A DNA stretch of 64,000 nucleotides from Dyadobacter chenhuakuii (GTDB taxonomy: Bacteria > Bacteroidota > Bacteroidia > Cytophagales > Spirosomataceae). Position numbers and translations under genes: made by a program. A model generated the notes under the pieces. It was given only the letters and a program-made list of their open reading frames with translations. It was not told where the DNA came from and searched no databases. The DNA is taken from NCBI RefSeq assembly GCF_023821985.2, contig NZ_CP098805.1:3844001-3908000 (forward strand). The letters run 5' to 3'. Every line of letters begins with the position of its first letter. Position 1 is the first letter of the stretch. Below are positions 24,127 through 32,065 of this stretch, piece after piece.

Positions 24127-25254
24127 ATGCGATATCGTTTACTTAAGTTTGTTTCTTTTGCCATGCTGTTCTTTATGGATAGCTGCATTGAGCCGTTCTC
24201 TCCGCCTGAGGTCAATTCTGTTGAAAATCATTTGGTTGTGGATGGATTTCTGAATGTGGGGAAAGACACCAGCCGGATAGAACTTAGGAGAACGCAAAAT
24301 GTAAATCAAACGGCCGGCCCGACGATCGAATCCAATGCAACTGTTTCGGTCGAATCGGAATCGGGAGAAGTGAATGCGTTTACTGAGTCACGTGCGGGCT
24401 TGTATGAGCTTCCACCCCGGCCATACAATACCGCCGACAAATACCGGATCCGGATCAAGACGCAGGATGGAAATGAATATTTATCTGATTACGTGACGGT
24501 TAGCGTTACACCTGCCATCGACAGCCTGACCACCAAGTTTGACAACTTCCAGGATGCAATGATATTTTACGTAAACGCCCACGATGCGCAGGGAAAGACA
24601 CAGTTTTACCGCTGGAAATTTGAAGAAACCTGGGAATATCGCGCGGCCTACCAAACGGGCATCGAAGTGATTGACAAGAAATATGTTTCCCGGACGAAAG
24701 ACATTAATCAATGTTGGGGAAATATGCGCTCGGGAAGCATTCTGTTGGGGACAACAGTGAAACTTTCCAGTGACATTATCAAAGATCTGCCACTTTTCAA
24801 AGTCCCTGTTTCGACTAATAAACTTTACATTAAATACAGCGTACTGGTGCGGCAGTATGGCCTTTCCAGGCCTGCGTTCGAATACTGGACGGCACTTTCC
24901 AAAACCACGCAGGGAACAGGAAGCCTTTTTGATCCCCAACCTTCGCAGGTTACCGGCAATATCAAAAACACCAAGGACGGAAAAGAACTCGTGTTTGGGT
25001 ATTTCAGCGCATCAACCGAAGAAACAAAAAGGCTTACGATCACCCCGAAGCTTGGAAGATTCCCGACCTGCATGATGCCCGATACATTTGACGTAGTATG
25101 CAACCCCATGAGCAGCAGGCAATGCGGGCTCGAAACTACCTCATTATTACTGTCATACACAGGCCTGAGGGGAGAATTCCTCCTGGGCGCCCCGCCCAGC
25201 TGCACCGACTGCCGGGAGCAGGGCGGGACATTGGAAAAACCCAAATTCTGGTAA
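24127..25254 (+). CDS. DUF4249 lipoprotein
   Basis: This is a 375-residue lipoprotein. ATG 24127 is chosen over an in-frame GTG at 24112 since it gives a compact signal (RYRLLKFVSFAMLFFMDSC, lipidated Cys about residue 19). The segment IEPFSPPEVNSVENHLVVDGFLNVGKD is the usual opening of DUF4249 proteins, a Bacteroidota-specific family; a Cys-containing C-terminus (CNPMSSRQCGLETT, PSCTDCREQGGTLEKPKFW) is also typical. DUF4249 genes normally follow a TonB-dependent receptor gene; here none is adjacent, the nearest genes being the LytS/LytR operon and an ABC-F gene. Function is unknown. Confidence 0.8.
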   Translation: MRYRLLKFVSFAMLFFMDSCIEPFSPPEVNSVENHLVVDGFLNVGKDTSRIELRRTQNVNQTAGPTIESNATVSVESESGEVNAFTESRAGLYELPPRPYNTADKYRIRIKTQDGNEYLSDYVTVSVTPAIDSLTTKFDNFQDAMIFYVNAHDAQGKTQFYRWKFEETWEYRAAYQTGIEVIDKKYVSRTKDINQCWGNMRSGSILLGTTVKLSSDIIKDLPLFKVPVSTNKLYIKYSVLVRQYGLSRPAFEYWTALSKTTQGTGSLFDPQPSQVTGNIKNTKDGKELVFGYFSASTEETKRLTITPKLGRFPTCMMPDTFDVVCNPMSSRQCGLETTSLLLSYTGLRGEFLLGAPPSCTDCREQGGTLEKPKFW

Positions 25255-25294
25255 CCGCTGCACTGGAAAGGATGAGGTAAATGAAGAGATAGCA

Positions 25295-25325
25295 TTGACA
25301 AAAATGCCGAACTGCTTTATATTTG
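25295..25325 (+). promoter_or_regulatory. Promoter of the ABC-F gene
   Basis: TTG at 25295-25297 and TATATTTG at 25318-25325 are separated by 20 bases, a close match to the Bacteroidota -33/-7 promoter. It implies an untranslated leader of about 100 bases before ATG 25434. Confidence 0.65.
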
Positions 25326-25433
25326 CGCTTTAACCACAAACTGATATCCATGTAAGAGCAATTTCTTTCACAAAAAAATAACCGGGGCCACTTCAATCGG
25401 CTCTTGATTTATTCACTTTTAAAGAAAGAAATT

Positions 25434-27023
25434 ATGCTTTTTCTCCAAGGTGTCGCGTATGCGCACCCTAACAGGGATTTATTGCTTTCCAATATAAATC
25501 TCTCTATCAATCGACATGAAAAAATTGCCCTGATCGGCAATAATGGCTCGGGAAAATCCACGCTGCTGAAAATGCTTGCGGGCCAACTGCTCCCTTCCGA
25601 AGGACTTGTCAAAGCTGAATCCGAACCCTATTATGTTCCGCAGATCTTCGGTCAGTTCAATGATCATTCCGTTGCGAAAGCGCTGGGTGTTGAGGGAAAA
25701 ATCAATGCTTTAAGGGCCATTCTGGATGGAAATGTCACCGGAGAAAATCTCGCGTTGCTAAACGATGACTGGGCCATTGAGGAACGTTGTTGCGAAGCAT
25801 TTGCACATTGGCAGTTGGGTGCATTGGATCTCATGCAAAAAATGGAAACGCTCAGCGGCGGCCAAAAGACAAAGGTTTTTCTGGCCGGAATCATGGTTAA
25901 CCAGCCGGAAATAGTGCTTCTGGACGAGCCCAGCAATCATTTGGATGCTGCGGGCAGGGCTATTCTTTCTGATTATATCAAAACAACATCAAACACCCTT
26001 GTGGTGGTAAGCCATGACCGCACGCTGCTTAATCTGCTTCAAGCCGTGTATGAATTATCCAAACACGGCATAACGGTGTATGGCGGCAATTATGATTTTT
26101 ATGCAGAACAAAAAAGCATTGAGAAAGAAGCATTAAACCATGATTTGAAAAGTAAGGAAAAAGCATTGCGTAAAGCCAGAGAAACCGAAAGGGAATCTCT
26201 GGAACGGCAGCAAAAGCTGGATTCGCGGGGCAAAAAATTGCAGGAAAAAGCAGGGCTGCCCAGGATTTCCATGAACACATTGAAGAATAATGCTGAGAAA
26301 AGCACTTCGAAAATGAAGGACGTGCACGCCGGCAAAGTGGATGCCATCGCCCAGGAACTGAGCCAACTGCGCACTGAAGCGGTGGATGTGGATACAATGA
26401 AAATCGGTTTTGATGATTCCAGCCTCCATAAAGGGAAAATACTGGTGTCGGCGGAGCACATTCAGGCCGGATATGACAACAAGTTGCTGTGGAAAGAACC
26501 ACTCAGCATGCAGATCACCAGCGGCGAACGCATTGCCATCAAAGGCCATAACGGGTCAGGCAAGACAACATTGATTAACCTCATGCTGGGAAATCTGGAA
26601 CCACGCTCGGGGAACATTTACCGTGCTGTTGATCAGTGTATTTACATTGATCAGGACTATTCTTTAATTCATAACCATCTGAGCATTTACGAACAGGCGC
26701 AGCGCTATAATTCGGGGCATTTGCAGGAACATGAGGTAAAAATTCGGCTTAACCGGTTTTTATTCACGAAAAATGAATGGGAAAAGCGATGCGAAAACCT
26801 TAGCGGAGGAGAAAAAATGCGCCTCATTCTCTGCTGCCTGACGATCAGCAACCAATCGCCGGACATGATTATCCTTGACGAGCCAACAAATAATCTGGAC
26901 ATAAAGAACATTGAAATCCTGACCACAGCAGTGAATGAGTATCGCGGCACATTGCTCGTCATCTCGCACGACGCTTATTTTCTATCCCAAATCAACATTG
27001 AAAGGACAATTGAGCTGACATGA
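25434..27023 (+). CDS. ABC-F family ATPase
   Basis: This 529-residue soluble protein has two ABC ATPase domains and no membrane domain. ATG 25434 is chosen; a TTG at 25404 would add ten residues. Domain 1 has Walker A GNNGSGKSTLL, signature LSGGQKTKV and Walker B IVLLDEPSNHLD; domain 2 has GHNGSGKTTLI, LSGGEKMRL and MIILDEPTNNLD. The linker is Lys/Glu-rich and helical (KALRKARETERESLERQQK), as in translation-factor ABC-F proteins that act at the ribosomal E site. Some ABC-F proteins protect ribosomes from antibiotics, but the sequence alone does not show that here. A leader of about 100 bases could carry regulation. Confidence 0.85.
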   Translation: MLFLQGVAYAHPNRDLLLSNINLSINRHEKIALIGNNGSGKSTLLKMLAGQLLPSEGLVKAESEPYYVPQIFGQFNDHSVAKALGVEGKINALRAILDGNVTGENLALLNDDWAIEERCCEAFAHWQLGALDLMQKMETLSGGQKTKVFLAGIMVNQPEIVLLDEPSNHLDAAGRAILSDYIKTTSNTLVVVSHDRTLLNLLQAVYELSKHGITVYGGNYDFYAEQKSIEKEALNHDLKSKEKALRKARETERESLERQQKLDSRGKKLQEKAGLPRISMNTLKNNAEKSTSKMKDVHAGKVDAIAQELSQLRTEAVDVDTMKIGFDDSSLHKGKILVSAEHIQAGYDNKLLWKEPLSMQITSGERIAIKGHNGSGKTTLINLMLGNLEPRSGNIYRAVDQCIYIDQDYSLIHNHLSIYEQAQRYNSGHLQEHEVKIRLNRFLFTKNEWEKRCENLSGGEKMRLILCCLTISNQSPDMIILDEPTNNLDIKNIEILTTAVNEYRGTLLVISHDAYFLSQINIERTIELT

Positions 27024-27031
27024 AAACCTCG

Positions 27032-27064
27032 CGCAACGGCCCTGATCAGGCCGTTGCGTTTTTC
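27032..27064. terminator. Shared bidirectional terminator, overlapping the end of the UvrA-like gene
   Basis: CGCAACGGCC (27032-27041) pairs with GGCCGTTGCG (27049-27058) around a 7-base loop. A T-run follows on the plus strand. On the minus strand the stem includes the last codons (Asn-Ala-Thr-Ala-stop) of the UvrA-like gene, so its coding end and the terminator are the same DNA. Confidence 0.75.
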
Positions 27065-29298
27065 AGATATAAGCTGGTAATGGATCCTTCTGCACTCAAT
27101 AAATCGACAGGCGTGCCTTCGAAAACGACTTTTCCGCCTTTTGTGCCGCCATCCGGCCCCATATCGATGATCCAGTCTGCATTCTTGATCACATCCAGAT
27201 TATGCTCGATGACGATCATGGTGTTTCCGGCGTCTACAAGGCGGTTCATGATAGAAAGCAAATGCGTTATATCCGACATATGCAGCCCCGTCGTAGGCTC
27301 GTCAAGGACGTAAATGCTGCCTTTTTTATGAAGTTCGCTGGCGAGCTTGATGCGCTGACATTCCCCGCCGGACAATGTGCTGAGCGGCTGGCCGAGCGTG
27401 AGATAGTCAAGCCCTACATCGCTCATAGCTTGCAACTTATGCAGAATGTCTTTTTGTGTAAAATAATCCAATGCTTGTAAAACGGTCATTTCGAGGATAT
27501 CGGAAATGGACTTTCCATCCAGCTTATAAGCCAGCACTTCCTCCTTGAAACGCTTCCCTTGCCAAATTTCGCAAGGTGTTTTGATCCCGTCCATGAAGGC
27601 CAGATCGGTGTAAATCACGCCCAGCCCCTGGCAATTGGGGCAAGCGCCCTGCGAATTGAAGCTGAATAACGACGCGCTTACGCCATTCTCCTTTGCAAAT
27701 GCCTTGCGCACATCGTCCATGACGCCCGTATAGGTGGCAGGGTTCGAGCGCGTGGATGTCCCCACAGCCGACTGGTCAATGACGATCGCCTTGGGATGTT
27801 GTTTTAAAAACACATGATTAATGAGTGAGCTTTTGCCCGAACCGGCCACGCCCGTAACCACTGTCAGCACGCCGCCTGGAATGTCCACACTTACATTATG
27901 CAAGTTATTCACCTTTGCATTTTTCACAGAAAGCTTGCCCGAAGCTTTGCGGGATTTTTCTTTGAGCGGCAACGATTGCTTGATATGGCGACCGGTAAGC
28001 GTATCTGCCTTGACAAGCTCAGCATAGGTTCCCTCAAAAACAATGTTTCCGCCCTTGCTTCCCGCGTGCGGGCCTACATCTACGATATGATCAGCCACTT
28101 TAATCACATCCGGATCATGCTCAACCACAATCACTGTATTGCCTTTGTCGCGCAACTTTCCGAGCAGTTCGTTTAACCTATGGACATCACGCGGATGTAA
28201 ACCCACACTCGGCTCATCGAAGATATACATAACATCGATCAAGCTGCTGCTCAGATGCTTAACCATCTTTACCCGTTGTGATTCTCCTCCCGACAATGTG
28301 GTCGTTTCCCGGTCCAGGCTCAGATATTCCAGGCCAATGTCCACCAAATGCTGCAACCTTTCGGATAATGTAGCCACCATGGATGCGGCCAGCGGATCTT
28401 TGATTTTACTGATCAATGACACCAGTTCCGACACTTCCATCGCTGACATTTCGGCTATATTCCTGCCATCAATTTTACAGTTCAATGCAGCCTGGCTCAG
28501 CCGCGCGCCGTGGCAGGATGGACAGGGTTTGAGGGCAATGTAAGGCGCAACACTCTTTTGCGTCCGCTCCGATAATGTCTTAATGTCCCTTTTAATATAT
28601 GACTTTTCAAATTTCTCGATCACACCCAGGTAAGTCGCATTCATCGTTCCGCCTCCGACCTGCAACTTGTATTTCAGGTCCTTACCATAGAGCAGCAGCT
28701 TCATTTCCTCATCCGTGAAATCTGAAAGTTTTTTATCATTGTCAAAAAACCCCGAACTCGCGTAACTGCTTTTTTCCCAGGTCGCAAACACCGGAACCTG
28801 CACGGCGCCTTCGTTGAGGGACTTGGACATGTCCAGAAACGAGTCCGCCACAACGCCCATTTTTTTTCCTATCCCATTACATTCCGGGCACATTCCCTGC
28901 GGATCGTTGAATGAAAACGCATTGGAATTCCCGATATGCGGCTTCCCGATCCTGGAAAACAGCAAGCGTAACACCGGAGAAATGTCCGTAATCGTGCCCA
29001 ATGTTGAGTGTGAATTCCCGCCTAACCTCCTCTGGTCGACCACAATGGCCATGCTGAGATTTTCAATCGCATCGGCGTGTGGCTGGGCGTATTTGGGAAG
29101 AAAATTCCGGATAAACATGCTGAAATTCTCATTCAGCTGGCGTTGCGCCTCCGTGGCAATCGTATCGAACACGATGGAAGATTTTCCCGATCCCGACACG
29201 CCTGTGAAGATGGTGATCTTGCGTTTTGGAATGCGCAGTGAAACGTTTTTCAGATTGTTTTCACGCGCACCCCGGATTTCAATAAATTCCTGATACAT
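27046..29298 (-). CDS. UvrA-like ABC ATPase (short UvrA class)
   Basis: This 750-residue protein has two UvrA-type ATPase halves. ATG 29298 (MYQEFIEIRGARENNLKN) is chosen; in-frame upstream starts would add unrelated residues. Features are Walker A GVSGSGKSS and GVAGSGKSS, signature LSGGESQRV and LSGGECQRI, Walker B IFDEPSVGLHP and VLDEPTTGLHM, and zinc-binding CPECNGIGKK, CPSCHGARL and CPNCQGLGV. It is about 200 residues shorter than housekeeping UvrA and lacks most of the UvrB-binding insertion, as in the UvrA2/DrrC group linked to drug tolerance. It is divergent from an SDR gene with a 7-bp inverted repeat between them. Confidence 0.85.
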   Translation of the reverse strand: MYQEFIEIRGARENNLKNVSLRIPKRKITIFTGVSGSGKSSIVFDTIATEAQRQLNENFSMFIRNFLPKYAQPHADAIENLSMAIVVDQRRLGGNSHSTLGTITDISPVLRLLFSRIGKPHIGNSNAFSFNDPQGMCPECNGIGKKMGVVADSFLDMSKSLNEGAVQVPVFATWEKSSYASSGFFDNDKKLSDFTDEEMKLLLYGKDLKYKLQVGGGTMNATYLGVIEKFEKSYIKRDIKTLSERTQKSVAPYIALKPCPSCHGARLSQAALNCKIDGRNIAEMSAMEVSELVSLISKIKDPLAASMVATLSERLQHLVDIGLEYLSLDRETTTLSGGESQRVKMVKHLSSSLIDVMYIFDEPSVGLHPRDVHRLNELLGKLRDKGNTVIVVEHDPDVIKVADHIVDVGPHAGSKGGNIVFEGTYAELVKADTLTGRHIKQSLPLKEKSRKASGKLSVKNAKVNNLHNVSVDIPGGVLTVVTGVAGSGKSSLINHVFLKQHPKAIVIDQSAVGTSTRSNPATYTGVMDDVRKAFAKENGVSASLFSFNSQGACPNCQGLGVIYTDLAFMDGIKTPCEIWQGKRFKEEVLAYKLDGKSISDILEMTVLQALDYFTQKDILHKLQAMSDVGLDYLTLGQPLSTLSGGECQRIKLASELHKKGSIYVLDEPTTGLHMSDITHLLSIMNRLVDAGNTMIVIEHNLDVIKNADWIIDMGPDGGTKGGKVVFEGTPVDLLSAEGSITSLYLKNATA

Positions 29299-29326
29299 GG
29301 CTTTTTGTTTATAATTCATGGCTTGC

Positions 29327-29348
29327 CACAGAACAAGGTAATTCTGTG
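29327..29348. promoter_or_regulatory. Inverted repeat, possible operator
   Basis: CACAGAA (29327-29333) and TTCTGTG (29342-29348) form a perfect 7-bp dyad with an 8-base spacer in the region between the divergent UvrA-like and SDR genes. The size fits a dimeric repressor site. No regulator can be assigned; the nearest candidate is the AraC protein downstream of the SDR gene, whose sites are not usually dyads. Confidence 0.4.
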
Positions 29349-29442
29349 CTATTCTTCCGCTCAAATGAGCTATTTATCCGCCGGCATGTGCGCCAACTTT
29401 GTGTCATCAAAATAAACATTAAAAACACAAAAAAATAAGATC

Positions 29443-30267
29443 ATGTCAAAAACCATTTTTATTACCGGCGCATCCAGAGGATTTGGAAAATTATGGGCGG
29501 AAGCACTCCTGAAACGCGGAGATAAAGTTGCCGCCAGTGCTCGCAACATTGCAGCCCTGGACGATTTGGTTGCCACGTACGGCGACAAGATCCTGCCCGT
29601 TCAGCTCGATGTGAACGACAGAAATGCAGTAAACAAAGCCGTAGCACAGGTTAAAGAGCATTTCGGAAGCATTGATATCCTGATCAATAATGCGGGATAC
29701 GGGGTGTTTGGGACAGTGGAAGAAACTACGGAAGAGCAGGCACGGGCGCAAATGGAAACTAACTTCTTTGGTTTGCTGTGGGTTACACAAGCCGTGCTTC
29801 CGGTTATGAGAGCGCAAAAATCAGGTCATATTATCCAGGTTTCCAGCTTTTTGGGACTAACAACATTGCCTATGCTGGGCTTGTATAATGCATCCAAATT
29901 CGCAGTGGAAGGCCTAAGCGAAACCATTGCCAGCGAAGTCGCCCATCTCGGAATTAAATTCACACTCATTGAACCCAACGGATACGCAACAGAATGGGCT
30001 GGAAATTCCGCAGTTCAGACCACATCGGACATTGCGGATTATGCGCCCGTACGCGCTGCATTTGCCGAATCGGGCGAGAATCCCGACGGCTGGGGCAAGC
30101 CAGAAGCGACCGTGGACGCTATTCTGAAAGTGATAGACAGTGAAAATCCCCCGCTGAGATTATTGCTGGGAAAAGTGGCCTATCATGGTATGAACCAGGT
30201 TTATACAGAACGCCTAAAAGACATTCAGGCATGGAAGGACGTCAGCATTGCGGCGCACGGACATTGA
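29443..30267 (+). CDS. Short-chain dehydrogenase/reductase (classical SDR)
   Basis: This 274-residue NAD(P)-dependent oxidoreductase has the classical SDR features: cofactor loop TGASRGFG at 9-16, the NNAGYG motif, catalytic Ser in QVSSFLG, and the YNASK motif with catalytic Tyr and Lys. A basic residue after the glycine motif (Arg in SAR) suggests NADPH. The substrate is unknown. The AraC-type regulator gene starts 63 bases downstream in the same direction and may control it. Confidence 0.88.
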   Translation: MSKTIFITGASRGFGKLWAEALLKRGDKVAASARNIAALDDLVATYGDKILPVQLDVNDRNAVNKAVAQVKEHFGSIDILINNAGYGVFGTVEETTEEQARAQMETNFFGLLWVTQAVLPVMRAQKSGHIIQVSSFLGLTTLPMLGLYNASKFAVEGLSETIASEVAHLGIKFTLIEPNGYATEWAGNSAVQTTSDIADYAPVRAAFAESGENPDGWGKPEATVDAILKVIDSENPPLRLLLGKVAYHGMNQVYTERLKDIQAWKDVSIAAHGH

Positions 30268-30330
30268 GTAGGCCGAATTATAAAAACAGCTAAATTGTTA
30301 ACTCTGAACAATTCGTTTTTAGCAATACAA

Positions 30331-31221
30331 ATGAAACATTATAAAACGATAAGCGAGATCCATAAGGGCAATGGCTGGGCGCCACCGGAAAATCCGCTGT
30401 TCAGCATCAATGCTTGTAACAATGCCTGCACGCTCGGCAACCGCGAGTTCACCAGCGATGCTTACATGATCGGCTTCAAGAAGTTAAAGTCCGGCATAAT
30501 TCGCTATGGCAGAACAGAATATGACCACAGCGAAGGCTCGATGATGTTTGTCAAACCCCGGCAGATCATTGAAATAAAGGACATTGAATTTGAAGAAAAG
30601 GGATTTATGATCCTCATTCACGAAGATTTCCTGGCCGGCCACGAACTCCACCATGCCATTCAGAAATACGGTTATTTTGACTACGAAGTCAATGAAGCGC
30701 TGCACCTTTCCCCAAAAGAAGAAACGGTGATCTGGGAACTTCATGACAAAGTAAAAGCCGAGTATCAAAATAACCCCGATGAATACAGCCGGGAGATCAT
30801 CCTGAGCCACATTGCCTCGATTTTGATGTATGCGCAGCGGTTTTATAAAAGGCAGTTCCTTAACCGAACCGACATGTCAGGCAAAACCGTCACCAGGTTC
30901 AACGATGCGCTGGGGGCTTATTATGGCCAGGGATATTTGCAAACAAAGGGGTTACCCAGTGTAAATTCAATCGCGGAGCAGCTCAATGTTTCCTCGCGTT
31001 ACCTCAGTGACCTGCTCCGTCAGGAAACAGGCAAAACCGCCATGGACCTCATTCATATATCATTGATTTCGGAAGCAAAAAACATGTTAAGAGAAGGCAG
31101 TCAGGGCGTTGCAGAAATTGCGTACGGACTCGGGTTTGAAAACAGCTCCTACTTCACGCGGTTATTCAAAAAGCAAACCGGCATGAAACCGCTGGAATTC
31201 AAGAAGATGAGTTTGAATTAG
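30331..31221 (+). CDS. AraC-family transcriptional regulator
   Basis: This 296-residue regulator starts at ATG 30331 (MKHYKTISEIHKGNGW); an in-frame ATG at 30295 is less likely as it adds a non-conserved tail. The N-terminal domain (about 1-175) is a cupin-like sensor; the C-terminal pair of helix-turn-helix motifs (about 195-293) includes VNSIAEQLNVSSRYLSDLLRQETGK and GVAEIAYGLGFENSSYFTRLFKKQTG. It is similar in plan to the AraC protein at 46095-46991, and both are next to oxidoreductase genes. It probably regulates the SDR gene upstream. Confidence 0.85.
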   Translation: MKHYKTISEIHKGNGWAPPENPLFSINACNNACTLGNREFTSDAYMIGFKKLKSGIIRYGRTEYDHSEGSMMFVKPRQIIEIKDIEFEEKGFMILIHEDFLAGHELHHAIQKYGYFDYEVNEALHLSPKEETVIWELHDKVKAEYQNNPDEYSREIILSHIASILMYAQRFYKRQFLNRTDMSGKTVTRFNDALGAYYGQGYLQTKGLPSVNSIAEQLNVSSRYLSDLLRQETGKTAMDLIHISLISEAKNMLREGSQGVAEIAYGLGFENSSYFTRLFKKQTGMKPLEFKKMSLN

Positions 31222-31273
31222 ATAATTATAGATTGAGCTTGAATTAGCAAACCAAGCGAAAGCAAAAATAAAA

Positions 31274-31318
31274 AGGCCTGGCGAGTTGATATGTATCTCA
31301 ACTTCCAGGCCATATTTT
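31274..31318 (+). terminator. Terminator after the AraC gene
   Basis: GGCCTGG ... CCAGGCC with inner GAGTTGA ... TCAACT pairing forms a long stem followed by ATATTTTTA, about 50 bases after the stop. Confidence 0.7.
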
Positions 31319-31368
31319 TATAGTGTGTCTAGTGCTGCTTATGGTGTGCTTAATGCCGCTTTCCACTT

Positions 31369-31524
31369 TTAAGACAGGCGAACCGAATAAAGCGGCTTCA
31401 TAATCCTCGGTCTTTTACCCGATTTCTGCATCCCGGCCGAAGCACTCTCACGCTGGAAAGGATTGGTGTTTTCAAATATGCTTTGGTCTTCGAATAACTC
31501 CTGATTTTTTGCTGACGATTTCAT
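31369..31524 (-). CDS. Small hypothetical protein (51 aa)
   Basis: This short frame begins at ATG 31524. The product has an acidic N-terminal half (KNQELFEDQSIFENTNPF) and a basic C-terminal half (KSGKRPRIMKPLYSVRL), with no hydrophobic segment and no known family. It lies just downstream of the terminator of cassette A, in the same direction. The acidic-then-basic pattern recalls a leader-plus-core arrangement, but there is no modifying enzyme nearby and I do not claim a modified peptide. Confidence 0.4.
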   Translation of the reverse strand: MKSSAKNQELFEDQSIFENTNPFQRESASAGMQKSGKRPRIMKPLYSVRLS

Positions 31525-31587
31525 GTTTTTAGCTTGTTGATGAATTGTGATAAGGGTAGATAAAAATCTGTGCCAGAAGTGGGACAT

Positions 31588-31625
31588 ATAAAAGCCAGGC
31601 AATCCAAACAAGGATTACCTGGCTT
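31588..31625 (-). terminator. Terminator of cassette A
   Basis: Arms 31592-31605 and 31612-31625 pair over 14 positions with one mismatch (minus strand AAGCCAGGTAATCC ... GGATTGCCTGGCTT) and a T-run follows on the minus strand. The arm sequence is almost the same as in cassette B (55374-55406), so the terminator belongs to the duplicated unit. Confidence 0.8.
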
Positions 31626-31663
31626 AATCAAGAGATTTAAACATTAAGCGCAAAGGCGCCCGC

Positions 31664-31912
31664 TCATTCGCCCATCATTCTCCCCTTCTCAATCCGCTGA
31701 AAGAAAAACAGCAACTCTTTAAACGAAGTAAAAACGTCATTCGCACGTCGGCTGTGTCCGAGCTCCGTCTGCGCCGCCATATAGCCGCTGTAAATTTCCC
31801 AAAGGTCATTCATCCAGCTGGCAGCGCTGCTCTGAGATAGCAACTCCGCAACTTCCCGGCCATAAGCCAGATGCCTCGAATCCAGGGATTCGGCGTTTGG
31901 TTGTGTGTTCAT
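31664..31912 (-). CDS. Cassette A orphan protein (82 aa), paralogue of 55434-55676
   Basis: This 82-residue soluble protein is of no recognised family. The central block LAYGREVAELLSQSSAASWMNDLW is the same in the paralogue 24 kb away, followed by (E/D)IYSGYM and a C-terminal DVFTSFKEL(L/M)FFFQRI. It is predicted helical, with several conserved aromatic residues that could form a protein-binding face. No catalytic motif, signal peptide or membrane span is present. The ATG (31912-31910) is preceded at 3 bases by the repeat R1, which the upstream RNA can pair with, so translation may be regulated. The stop of an upstream short frame overlaps this ATG (ATGA). Confidence 0.7.
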   Translation of the reverse strand: MNTQPNAESLDSRHLAYGREVAELLSQSSAASWMNDLWEIYSGYMAAQTELGHSRRANDVFTSFKELLFFFQRIEKGRMMGE

Positions 31913-32037
31913 AATGTTACATTATTAGGATTGGAAAATAGGACGCCCTGTTTTAGGTGTCCTAGCAGATGTAACACCGCTCGGGGAGCTTTCGCCGACC
32001 CCCACCATAACAGGGCATTTCTTGCAAGTTTCTTCAT
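31909..32037 (-). CDS. Short leader frame of cassette A (42 codons)
   Basis: The frame runs from ATG 32037 to a TGA that overlaps the start of the 82-aa gene, so the two could be translationally coupled. It begins MKKLARNALLWWG, similar to the cassette B frame (MKNLASIALLWCG), but a one-base difference at about codon 14 puts the rest out of frame between copies. The DNA is conserved as RNA structure rather than as protein, so this is more likely a leader read by the ribosome for regulation than a working peptide, or it may not be translated at all. Confidence 0.35.
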   Translation of the reverse strand: MKKLARNALLWWGSAKAPRAVLHLLGHLKQGVLFSNPNNVTL

Positions 32038-32056
32038 AAGTTACATTTGATTAGGA
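31916..32056 (-). ncRNA. Structured RNA leader, cassette A
   Basis: Reading the minus strand: P1 GCCCTGT (32016-32010) with ACAGGGC (31951-31945); P2 GGTG (32006-32003) with CACC (31959-31956); P3 GGGG-GGC capped by GAAA and closed by GC-CCCC (32002-31983). A single-stranded segment R2, GTTACATCTGCTAGGA (31975-31960), is complementary to R3 (32056-32040, just before the short leader frame ATG) and to R1 (31930-31916, just before the 82-aa gene ATG): TCCTA and ATGTAAC match in both. R2 can therefore block one or the other start. The same layout, with changed but matching sequence, is present in cassette B. Not recognised as a known riboswitch class. Confidence 0.65.
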
Positions 32057-32065
32057 GCTTGAATG

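Noticed and set aside
25434-27023. Antibiotic-resistance ABC-F
   Set aside because: Length, linker and motifs show only ABC-F; resistance branches cannot be told from housekeeping ones by eye.
31664-31912. Type I toxin (Hok-like) cassette because of leader frame and antisense-like pairing
   Set aside because: The main protein is soluble with no membrane span, and no antisense RNA promoter was identified on the plus strand.
31916-32056. R1, R2 and R3 as recombinase sites of an invertible promoter
   Set aside because: R1/R3 are direct and R2 inverted with only 29-64 bases between, there is no recombinase gene, and the sites sit exactly before start codons; an RNA role explains this better. 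DNA inversion cannot be fully excluded without reads showing both orientations.
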